From: Saprospiraceae bacterium
GTDB taxonomy: Bacteria > Bacteroidota > Bacteroidia > Chitinophagales > Saprospiraceae
Reading direction: 5' to 3'
Assembly (NCBI GenBank): GCA_020630355.1
Contig: JAHDBO010000010.1
Coordinates: 1-17,911 of the forward strand
Length of the DNA stretch: 17,911 nt
The position numbers and the translations under genes were made by a program. The notes beneath the pieces are model-generated. The model was not told the DNA's origin and did no database searches. It was given only the letters and a program-made list of their open reading frames with translations. Of the stretch, positions 1 through 6,350 are shown piece after piece. Position 1 is the first letter of the stretch. Each line of letters opens with the position of its first letter.

Positions 1-401
1 TTAGTGATTAGTCTTTAGATATTGATTGATGATCAAATTTTTACAGACTATCACCATTGCCAAAATCTAAAATAGACTATTAGTCTTGTTCAAAAACAAA
101 ATAATGTAATATGAAAGTATCTTTTCTTACTATACTTCGGCTTTTTTCTCGTCCATAGCTACGGCTATGCACTCCAAAAAGAGCCTTGTCTAGTAAGAAA
201 AATCTATATTTCATATTAGTATTCCTTATTTCTGAACAAGACTATTGTCTAAATAATTCAAGTTGCGCAAAACGCAACGGAAGAGAGCTTACCTGCACAA
301 GCAGGATGCCAGAGATAATACGAGAGATTTTTTGAGTTAACATCCTTTTTTATCAAGCGTTTTTCATCATAATCTGTCTTCTAATCTAAAATCTATAACT
401 A
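1..401. other. Non-coding region upstream of the pseudouridine synthase gene
   Basis: No credible conventional gene lies here. Its main content is the long palindrome at 73-251, listed separately. After it come two small perfect hairpins: 262-278 (6-bp arms GTTGCG/CGCAAC, loop CAAAA) and 292-305 (5-bp arms CCTGC/GCAGG, loop ACAA). A T-run at 329-333 follows. The short string AATCTAAAAT occurs both just before the palindrome and again just before the 402 start codon. This low-complexity pattern is common in Bacteroidota intergenic DNA. I found no clear TAnnTTTG promoter for the 402 gene. Confidence 0.6.
73..251. repeat. 179-bp imperfect palindrome, MITE-like or structured repeat
   Basis: The two halves are imperfect reverse complements of each other around a centre at about 162. 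At the tip, CATAGC (154-159) pairs with GCTATG (164-169) across the loop TACG. Further out, TTTTCTTACTA on the left pairs with TAGTAAGAAAA on the right, TAATATGAAA with TTTCATATTA, and AGTCTTGTTCA with TGAACAAGACT. The outermost bases are TAGAC at 73-77 and GTCTA at 247-251. A single strand could fold into one long bulged hairpin. The symmetry, size and TA ends would suit a decayed miniature inverted-repeat element of the Tc1/IS630 type, but no transposase is present and I cannot see other copies in this window. A structured RNA is the alternative. Confidence 0.7.
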
Positions 402-1112
402 ATGCAAGTTCTATTTGAAGACAATCACCTCATTGCGGTCAACAAGCCGCCAGGCCACTTGGTGCAAGGTGACCAAACAGGGGATACACCTTTGGTAGAG
501 TTTGTAAAAGCCTATATCAAAGACCGCTACAACAAGCCAGGCGATGTGTTTTTGGGCGTCATCCATCGGATTGACCGTCCAACAAGCGGTCTAGTCATCT
601 TTGCTAGGACGAGTAAGGCACTGACTAGGATGAACCAACTTTTTCAAGAAAGAAAAGTCAAAAAGACCTATCTAGCCATTACGAAAGTACGCCCCGAACC
701 ACTAGAAGGAACCTTGGTGCATTATCTTCGTAAAGACAGAACAAAAAACATCACCCGCGCTTACGACCAAAAAGGCCGCCGAACGCAGGACGCCAAAAAA
801 TCCCGGTTGGAGTATGAGTTGGCCGCAGGTATGGACAAAAGCTATCTGTTAAAAATCGTTCCTGAATCGGGTCGCCCACACCAAATTCGTGCGCAACTTG
901 CTGCAGTCGGCATGCCGATACAAGGCGATTTGAAATATGGCTACCCCACTGCCAATGACAACGGTTGTATCAACCTACACAGTTGGCAATTGGAATTTGA
1001 GCACCCTGTTAAGAAAGAGCCCGTTAAAATCACAGCAAACCTCCCCAATGAAGTTCACTGGAAGCAATTCAATAGATTGGTGGATGAGCTGGAAATGGGT
1101 ATTGATTATTAG
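402..1112 (+). CDS. RluA-family RNA pseudouridine synthase
   Basis: This 236-aa cytoplasmic enzyme should isomerise uridine to pseudouridine in rRNA or tRNA. The family signature HRIDRPTSGL is at residues 55-64, with catalytic Asp58. The second conserved block GRPHQIRAQL is at 157-166; in most relatives this reads GRTHQIRVHL. The protein starts directly with the catalytic fold (VLFEDNHLIAVNKPPG), so it lacks the N-terminal S4 RNA-binding domain of RluC and RluD. Length suits the S4-less RluA/TruC-type group. The exact target uridine cannot be read from sequence. The start is placed at the ATG that begins the conserved beta strand. The last 29 bp overlap the next gene in another frame, which suggests co-transcription. 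Confidence 0.93.
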   Translation: MQVLFEDNHLIAVNKPPGHLVQGDQTGDTPLVEFVKAYIKDRYNKPGDVFLGVIHRIDRPTSGLVIFARTSKALTRMNQLFQERKVKKTYLAITKVRPEPLEGTLVHYLRKDRTKNITRAYDQKGRRTQDAKKSRLEYELAAGMDKSYLLKIVPESGRPHQIRAQLAAVGMPIQGDLKYGYPTANDNGCINLHSWQLEFEHPVKKEPVKITANLPNEVHWKQFNRLVDELEMGIDY

Positions 1113-1842
1113 TTGTCCGCTTTTTCTACAAGCACAGGTCTATCCATTCCCAGATAATTCTATCCCTACAGCCTACTACCAAGAAATGTCCTTCCCTCCA
1201 TTGGATAAACCTTGGGGGCTCAAGGAGTATGAAAAGGCGATGAACACATTAGAAAGTATTTATAGCACAGATAAATATAGCCTCCCCAGATACAATAGCC
1301 CTTATTCAAAAACCATTTTTGCCAAACTAACAAATCCCAATCACCTCCGAGTCCTAAACGATAAGTCGATTCCACTAGAACAACGCTTGGAGGTGTTGAA
1401 TCAACTCCCCAGTCAGATTTCTAGGTTACTGGTCTTGTATATGGAGGGAACGGAGGAGTATCGTTTTGGTGCAGAGATGCTCCAGTGTTTTGCTTTTTAC
1501 ACCCATTTTACTAGTAATGCGCTAGATTTGGTGGAGGAGCTCCAAGCCCAACTAGGAGAACGAGGGCAAACACTACGATTTATCAAAGGGAAGCAATCCA
1601 TGGAGCGCAAACATTTTGATATTTGTGTTCAAATATTGAATCATCTGATTCATGATGAAGCTAAATTCCCGAAGGGTGTTCTAAGTGATTTTGCTAGAAC
1701 GATGGAGTTTGATTTTTTGATTTTTTATAAAAAAAATCCAAATTCTAAGCAAGTGACACTTAGGGATAAAATCCAAAAGGCAATACCTACTTTAAAGAAC
1801 AAAGGACTTAAAAAGGTATTTGAAAAATGGGGAAAACATTAA
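1084..1842 (+). CDS. Predicted secreted protein of unknown function
   Basis: The product is 252 aa and I do not recognise its family. The open frame extends upstream to 937, but that part lies inside the pseudouridine synthase gene. The ATG at 1084 is preferred because the protein then begins MSWKWVLIISCPLFLQAQ, a short hydrophobic export signal ending in a plausible signal peptidase site after QA. The mature part is mixed alpha-helical in look, rich in charged and aromatic residues, with no transmembrane helix, no lipobox and no T9SS tail. A helical stretch at about 105-175 has leucine-rich amphipathic character. It overlaps the upstream gene by 29 bp, so translation is probably coupled. It ends inside the hairpin at 1840-1874. 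A periplasmic location is inferred from the signal peptide only. Confidence 0.72.
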   Translation: MSWKWVLIISCPLFLQAQVYPFPDNSIPTAYYQEMSFPPLDKPWGLKEYEKAMNTLESIYSTDKYSLPRYNSPYSKTIFAKLTNPNHLRVLNDKSIPLEQRLEVLNQLPSQISRLLVLYMEGTEEYRFGAEMLQCFAFYTHFTSNALDLVEELQAQLGERGQTLRFIKGKQSMERKHFDICVQILNHLIHDEAKFPKGVLSDFARTMEFDFLIFYKKNPNSKQVTLRDKIQKAIPTLKNKGLKKVFEKWGKH

Positions 1843-1874
1843 TCGTCGGACACTTCAAAAGTGTCCGACGATTA
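1840..1874. terminator. Bidirectional terminator hairpin between convergent genes
   Basis: A perfect 16-bp stem (1840-1855 with 1859-1874) closes a 3-nt loop CAA. It lies between the stop of the 1084 gene, whose TAA is the first three bases of the stem, and the stop of the minus-strand lipoprotein gene at 1879. The position between convergent genes and the perfect pairing support a shared terminator. There is no strong T-tract on either side, so the mechanism may not be classical. Confidence 0.75.
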
Positions 1875-1878
1875 GTAT

Positions 1879-2361
1879 TTAGGGTTTGATTACAACACCA
1901 TCTGCCAAGAACTTCAGCTCGACTTTAGGTTCGGTTATCGCTGCGATTTCCTCGGCGCTTTTACCAGCGTCTTCCGCATAGTGGCGCAATTCATCAACTG
2001 GCGTTTCTTCCCGAAAAGCCTTACCTCTCATGACGACGGTCTTACCAGAAATATCTTTGGGCATAAAGAAACCGTAATCCTTGAATTTGACCATCATTGC
2101 CTCTTGATTTTCGTCATTGGAAACAATGGTCATCCAGCAGCCTTTCATCTGGCACACCTCGCTAACGGTCCCTTCCACTTTTAGCTCTAGGGAATCTGCT
2201 GTCCCCATTTTAGCCAATAAAGCATCATATTTGATAGCACCATCCGCTGTGATTTTTTCACCAAAGTGGTTGGTGTCCGCTTCTTCCATTGTTTTAGCTG
2301 TATTGTTGCAAGCTACAAGGAAAAGGCAAAGCCCTAATATCCAAAAAATTGATTTTGTCAT
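1879..2361 (-). CDS. DUF4920-family lipoprotein
   Basis: The product is 160 aa. It begins with a lipoprotein signal ending LFLVAC, with the lipidated cysteine at residue 18, so the mature protein should sit in the envelope. Residues after the cysteine are NNT, without an obvious acidic surface-export signal. The body matches the DUF4920 pattern as I remember it: HFGEKIT near residue 32, VEGTVSEVCQMKGCWM at 62-77 with two cysteines (70 and 75), then MVKFKDYGFFMPKDISGK and a final strand ending GVVIKP. The fold is probably a small OB-like beta barrel. The conserved cysteine pair could bind metal or form a redox-active disulfide, but the function is unknown. It lies 43 nt after the patatin gene on the same strand and has its own possible promoter element. 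Confidence 0.85.
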   Translation of the reverse strand: MTKSIFWILGLCLFLVACNNTAKTMEEADTNHFGEKITADGAIKYDALLAKMGTADSLELKVEGTVSEVCQMKGCWMTIVSNDENQEAMMVKFKDYGFFMPKDISGKTVVMRGKAFREETPVDELRHYAEDAGKSAEEIAAITEPKVELKFLADGVVIKP

Positions 2362-2376
2362 AATTTCGATTTTTCA

Positions 2377-2384
2377 CAAAATTA
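2377..2384 (-). promoter_or_regulatory. Possible -7 promoter element for the DUF4920 gene
   Basis: Read on the minus strand this is TAATTTTG, a full match to the Bacteroidota -7 consensus TAnnTTTG. It lies 15 nt before the start codon, giving a very short leader. No TTG -33 element sits 17-20 nt upstream, so this is a half-site only. Confidence 0.35.
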
Positions 2385-2404
2385 AATCAAAAAAGGAAAA
2401 AATC

Positions 2405-4648
2405 CTATTGGTTCAGTAGGCTTTCAAGTCGCCTCAGGCTCGCCTGATTGTCCTTCTGATGAATCGCTTTCATGATGTCGAATTGCTCACGGGTGGACAA
2501 GTGGAAATTCATAGAAGCTTTTTCGTGCGCTTTGCTAGGGCGGTAGATAAATTCCACCACATCAAGCGATGTATCTCCTAAGAGGTCATTCAACAAAGAA
2601 AAATAAGTATCGTGTTCGTAGGCTTGTAGTTGTGAGAGCTGTCCAAAAATACCAAGTGGATTGAGGACGGATTCTATCGCGCCTTGATCATCACTATAGG
2701 AGTGGTATTCGGAGCGATCCCAACCCGTCACCTTTACAACGACGACTCCACTAGTATGCTCCTGTATCCAATCTCTGAACACATGTATAAACCGAGCAGA
2801 AGAAACCAAGCCATAATTATCCCTGAATCCTGCATCTATGATTTCGATATTTGGCTCTGTTGGTAGATAGACATTGGGCAAAATGTAGGGATAGGTTGCA
2901 TTCATACGAATGGCGGAACTCATTTGGAGATTGTATGCATTTTGATTTTCAAATAATCGACCAAAATCTACTGCATCAAAATCGGATGTGTTGCTTCGGT
3001 TGGTCGTACTTGGTGGTCGCATCATGTAGGAGACTCCCTGCGGGGATATTATGAGCCGCCTTCCATCATTGACAATTGATGGCGTAATGAACAGTAATGG
3101 GATTTGGGCCTTCGCTTCTGGTGCTTTGTAATCCCCAAGCCGCCGCATAAGCAAAGAGTCGGTATTCTCATGAAAAGCTTGCTCAAAAATATACCCCCTA
3201 TCTTTCCTGTAAGCATATTCACCATCCTGAAAAGTCGCCCAGGGCAGAAATAGATCATTAGAGACAATCGTAAAAAACACAGGGTTGAGCATATCTTTTC
3301 CGAGCTTATCAATATAGCGTTTGTCGTGATGATTTAGTCCTTCTAATAGATGCCTATAATACAACTCCCTCATATAGCTCAAGCCTATCCCTCCGCCTGA
3401 GGCACCCGTCATAAGCGTCAGGTGTTGAAGCAATTTGCCATCCATGACCCTATCCGAATGTTGCAGAACCTGCATCGCCCAAACTGCGGCGCGCATGCCC
3501 CCCCCACTAGCGCTGAACAAGACCATTTTAGGTTTTTTCCCTTTCGGGAAACGGGCTTTCCAGTTTTCAAGAATGGCGATGGTTTGTGCTTTGTCTTGGG
3601 CCAATATGTCAGGGGCACTAATGCGACTTAAATTGCTGTCCGTGTATTTGGCGGCAGCCACCGAATAATCCAGACCATAAGCTTTATTGGTATGGCTAAA
3701 ACGCTCGTACTTGGTCGCCGCATTAAGCCCCACGAGAAAAACGATGATAAACAACACCCGCCAATGCTGTAACCAATAAATAACCGAGCCACCGATGGAC
3801 ACCAGCATTGCCATCAAAATAAAATAACTGGCTGCCGCTGGAATCCGAAACCAGGGGTGATCAATCATATAGCCCGTCCCAAGGAGCAGAAAGATACTAA
3901 AAAGCATGACGAGGAGTGCGTTGGTATGGTTTTGTTTGAAAACCTTCATCAACAACTTATTATCGTAATGGGCAACACTCCTGACAAGGCGGGGCTGGAA
4001 AGATTCGTTGAGATAGGTTTTTACGATCCAAGTACGATTGCTTTTCACCATGTCGTCGTGGTAGCGCAAACCTCTCCTACCTGGTGCCAACCGACGGGCC
4101 AAGTTGGGCGGTAGCCGTCTTTTTCTCTTTTTTATAAAAGAAAAAATATCCTTATTCGTATAGGTAAAATAAACCGCAAAAACCATAATAGAACAACCTA
4201 GTCCTGCTATAAAGCCGAGACCATTTAAAAAAATGGTGTTGGCCTCCCAATATTCATAATTCCATTGAAGCCCAACCATTGATGAGAGGTAAACGAGGAT
4301 AAAGGCAGAAGGGATAACAAAATTGTTGACACAAAACTTGGTGAAGGGTCTTTCCATAGATGCTAAAAAAGGGAAATAATGGCTACTCAATATATAAGAG
4401 GCGAGATTCCATGCCATAAAGAAACCTCCAAAAGCCAAGCCTACCAGAAAGAAGCTCCAAAAATCGATTCTAGAGAGGTATTCAGGTGTCAAAAAAAGAT
4501 AACGAACCCCAAAAGCATCTCCGATAGCACCCAAAAGCAGCAGCAGGGTAAGAATCCAAGTAGAGAGTAACAACAGATGGTTGCGCAAGTGCAAAAGGAG
4601 CAGTTGCACTGGAAAAGAATACGCAATATGATATAGCCGCTCTTTCAT
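2405..4648 (-). CDS. Membrane-anchored patatin-like phospholipase
   Basis: This 747-aa protein has two parts. Residues 1-315 hold about seven hydrophobic helices (near 15-41, 63-88, 111-129, 140-163, 241-262, 269-293 and 298-314), with a basic loop at 170-192 (KKRKRR, RRLAPGRRG). Residues 370-700 carry a patatin-type serine hydrolase. The glycine-rich oxyanion loop SASGGGMRAA is at 379-388, the nucleophile elbow GASGG at 415-419 with Ser417, and the catalytic aspartate is probably Asp605 in DAGFRDNYG. Patatins use this Ser-Asp dyad to cleave acyl esters of lipids. The motif order and spacing fit, so activity is likely; the substrate is not known. Fusion to a polytopic membrane domain makes the protein much longer than a stand-alone patatin. 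It starts 9 nt after the CBS-protein gene, so the two are probably one operon. Confidence 0.88.
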   Translation of the reverse strand: MKERLYHIAYSFPVQLLLLHLRNHLLLLSTWILTLLLLLGAIGDAFGVRYLFLTPEYLSRIDFWSFFLVGLAFGGFFMAWNLASYILSSHYFPFLASMERPFTKFCVNNFVIPSAFILVYLSSMVGLQWNYEYWEANTIFLNGLGFIAGLGCSIMVFAVYFTYTNKDIFSFIKKRKRRLPPNLARRLAPGRRGLRYHDDMVKSNRTWIVKTYLNESFQPRLVRSVAHYDNKLLMKVFKQNHTNALLVMLFSIFLLLGTGYMIDHPWFRIPAAASYFILMAMLVSIGGSVIYWLQHWRVLFIIVFLVGLNAATKYERFSHTNKAYGLDYSVAAAKYTDSNLSRISAPDILAQDKAQTIAILENWKARFPKGKKPKMVLFSASGGGMRAAVWAMQVLQHSDRVMDGKLLQHLTLMTGASGGGIGLSYMRELYYRHLLEGLNHHDKRYIDKLGKDMLNPVFFTIVSNDLFLPWATFQDGEYAYRKDRGYIFEQAFHENTDSLLMRRLGDYKAPEAKAQIPLLFITPSIVNDGRRLIISPQGVSYMMRPPSTTNRSNTSDFDAVDFGRLFENQNAYNLQMSSAIRMNATYPYILPNVYLPTEPNIEIIDAGFRDNYGLVSSARFIHVFRDWIQEHTSGVVVVKVTGWDRSEYHSYSDDQGAIESVLNPLGIFGQLSQLQAYEHDTYFSLLNDLLGDTSLDVVEFIYRPSKAHEKASMNFHLSTREQFDIMKAIHQKDNQASLRRLESLLNQ

Positions 4649-4657
4649 CTGGTTGTA

Positions 4658-5950
4658 TTAGCTATCCATACCCTTACTAGACTCTGGGAGATAAATGCGT
4701 ATCGTTTCGATTTTTCTATCGCTCACCATTTCCATCTCAAACCGATAGTTATCCAAAATGATGGTTTTTCCTTGTTCGGGGATTTCGCCAGTAGTCATCA
4801 CGATGTAACCCGAAAGTGTGTGATAATCGCCTTCAGGAATGGCGAGGTTATATTTCTCGTTCAGGTAATCTACTTCCAGCCGGCCAGAAAAACGGAATGC
4901 TGTATCAGAAATTTGCTGCTCGATATGTTCTTCTTGGTCATGTTCATCTTCGATTTCTCCGAAAATTTCTTCAAGGATGTCTTCTAGCGTGATAATTCCC
5001 GCCGTTCCTCCAAACTCATCAACGACACAGGCGATGCTTATATGTTCAGCGATGAATTTATTCATCAAGGAAAGCGCTGGCATCACCTCGGGCACAATAG
5101 GTATTTCTAGAAGAATTTGCTTGATATTTTTTGGTTTTTGCCAAAGTTGTTGGTGATGGACATAGCCTAGGACTTCGTCTATTGTCTCCTCATAAACCAA
5201 AATTTTAGAGACGCTCGACTCTACGAAAATTTGTTTAGCATCTTCGATGGTGTCTTTAATATCGACTGCTTTTATTTCCGTACGAGGCACCATGCAATCT
5301 TTAACCTTTGTTTTTTTGAGGTGAAGCGCATTCCCAAACATTTCTGTATCGATGGACTGTTCTTCTTCTCCAGTCTGTGTGGAGAGAACAAACTCTTCTA
5401 AATCCAACCTAGTAAAGGCTTGTTCTGTTGACTCGGCAGGTGTTTTCACAAATAGTCTCAATACCCTATTCGACAATTTGACCATAATAAGGGAAATCGG
5501 TCGAAGCAAGAACTTGATGTAATACAAAGGATAGGCCATGAAATACAAAATCCTATCCGCAAACAATCGAAAGAAAATTTTGGGTAAAAACTCTCCAAAA
5601 ATCAAGACAACTAAGGTCGTTATCAAAGTCAATATGAATAGAGGACTCAAAGGGCTATCAAAAAAACTGTCTTGTATCACTGGATTGAGCCAGTTATCAA
5701 TATTCTCTTCTAGAGCCTTTGCCATTAAAGAAGTAAAAACGACCAGAGCGATATTGTTTCCAACCAGCATCGTACTCAAAAAATCAGCAGGTGCTTCATA
5801 AAAACGAGCTAAGATTTTTCCTCGTTTCGTCCCTTTATTTTTTTTGAGCTCTATGTTTAGTTTGTTAGCAGAAATAAAAGCGATTTCCATCCCTGAAAAC
5901 AGGGCAGAAAGCAAGAGTGCAGAGACAATGACAAAAATGATTGTGAACAT
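4658..5950 (-). CDS. CorC/TlyC-type CBS-domain membrane protein (hemolysin family)
   Basis: The 430-aa product has the full CNNM/CorC architecture. The N-terminal DUF21 membrane domain covers about 1-190, with hydrophobic helices near 1-20, 57-80, 101-123 and 132-155. A CBS pair covers about 205-330, starting at KDCMVPRTEI (217-226) and ending VVDEFGGTAGIITLEDILEE (309-328). An acidic linker GEIEDEHDQEE follows. The C-terminal CorC/HlyC domain spans about 345-425. Characterised relatives export or regulate divalent cations such as Mg2+; the hemolysin label is historical. GldE of gliding bacteria belongs to the same superfamily, but the usual gldE neighbours are absent, so I do not use that name. 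It is the first gene of the minus-strand run that continues with the patatin 9 nt downstream. Confidence 0.92.
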   Translation of the reverse strand: MFTIIFVIVSALLLSALFSGMEIAFISANKLNIELKKNKGTKRGKILARFYEAPADFLSTMLVGNNIALVVFTSLMAKALEENIDNWLNPVIQDSFFDSPLSPLFILTLITTLVVLIFGEFLPKIFFRLFADRILYFMAYPLYYIKFLLRPISLIMVKLSNRVLRLFVKTPAESTEQAFTRLDLEEFVLSTQTGEEEQSIDTEMFGNALHLKKTKVKDCMVPRTEIKAVDIKDTIEDAKQIFVESSVSKILVYEETIDEVLGYVHHQQLWQKPKNIKQILLEIPIVPEVMPALSLMNKFIAEHISIACVVDEFGGTAGIITLEDILEEIFGEIEDEHDQEEHIEQQISDTAFRFSGRLEVDYLNEKYNLAIPEGDYHTLSGYIVMTTGEIPEQGKTIILDNYRFEMEMVSDRKIETIRIYLPESSKGMDS

Positions 5951-6156
5951 AGTTTTGTGTCGAAAAATATTCTTTACAAGATACTTCTAATGAACAAGCG
6001 AAACAAAATATCTTAAAAAATTGGTCTACAAATGCCTCACGATGGGTTTTACAGATATTATTATTTTTTATTTTTAAAAACAAAAAAACACACTAACTCA
6101 CACAACAATATGATAATCAATATTTTAAACTTAATATTTATTAAGACCAATTTTCA

Positions 6157-6201
6157 ATTTACACAATAGCGAAAATTCGCTAAATATTTTAAAGTGTAAA
6201 T
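6157..6201. promoter_or_regulatory. Nested inverted repeats, candidate operator
   Basis: Outer 8-bp arms ATTTACAC (6157-6164) and GTGTAAAT (6194-6201) are perfect reverse complements. Inside them, 7-bp arms TAGCGAA (6167-6173) and TTCGCTA (6176-6182) are also perfect, around a central AA. The block ends 8 nt before the -7 element at 6210, so it covers the place where the -33 contact would be. That position suits a repressor or activator site for the subtilase gene. The regulator is not identifiable here. Confidence 0.45.
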
Positions 6202-6209
6202 TCTCGCCG

Positions 6210-6217
6210 TATATTTG
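6210..6217 (+). promoter_or_regulatory. -7 promoter element for the subtilase gene
   Basis: TATATTTG matches TAnnTTTG exactly. It would start transcription near 6224 and leave a 5' leader of about 125 nt. The -33 position about 19 nt upstream is only TTTT, inside the nested inverted repeat, so initiation may need an activator. Confidence 0.45.
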
Positions 6218-6298
6218 TATAGCTTTTCGAAGAGCCCCTCATTCTATTGTAAGAAATCAGATGAGTTCCTAACTAACTACACAGAATAATCACTCTAC

Positions 6299-6329
6299 TT
6301 GTATCAATCAAGATACAATCCTTTTTATT
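6299..6329 (+). promoter_or_regulatory. Small leader hairpin with T-rich tail
   Basis: TTGTATC (6299-6305) pairs with GATACAA (6312-6318) across a 6-nt loop, followed by TCCTTTTTATT. It lies in the presumed 5' leader, about 22 nt before the subtilase start. The shape is attenuator-like, but the stem is short and A+T-rich, so chance is quite possible. Confidence 0.25.
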
Positions 6330-6350
6330 AAACCATAAAATTAAATTAAA

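Larger units (their letters stand above)
5951..6350. other. AT-rich divergent control region
   Basis: This 400-bp stretch separates the divergent CBS-protein and subtilase genes and has no credible coding frame. It is strongly A+T-rich, with homopolymer runs near 6060-6090. Towards the subtilase it holds nested inverted repeats (6157-6201), a consensus -7 element (6210-6217) and a small hairpin followed by T-rich sequence (6299-6329), each listed separately. I found no complete TAnnTTTG element pointing towards the CBS-protein gene. Confidence 0.6.

Noticed and set aside
252..401. Riboswitch in the leader of the 402 gene
   Set aside because: There are small hairpins, but no match to any riboswitch core that I can recall, and the gene product is not a usual riboswitch target.
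937..1083. Upstream extension of the secreted protein gene
   Set aside because: The extra 49 residues are the out-of-frame shadow of the pseudouridine synthase gene, and they would bury the signal peptide.
4658..5950. Naming the CBS protein GldE
   Set aside because: The architecture is shared by the whole CorC/TlyC group, and none of the usual gld neighbours is present here.
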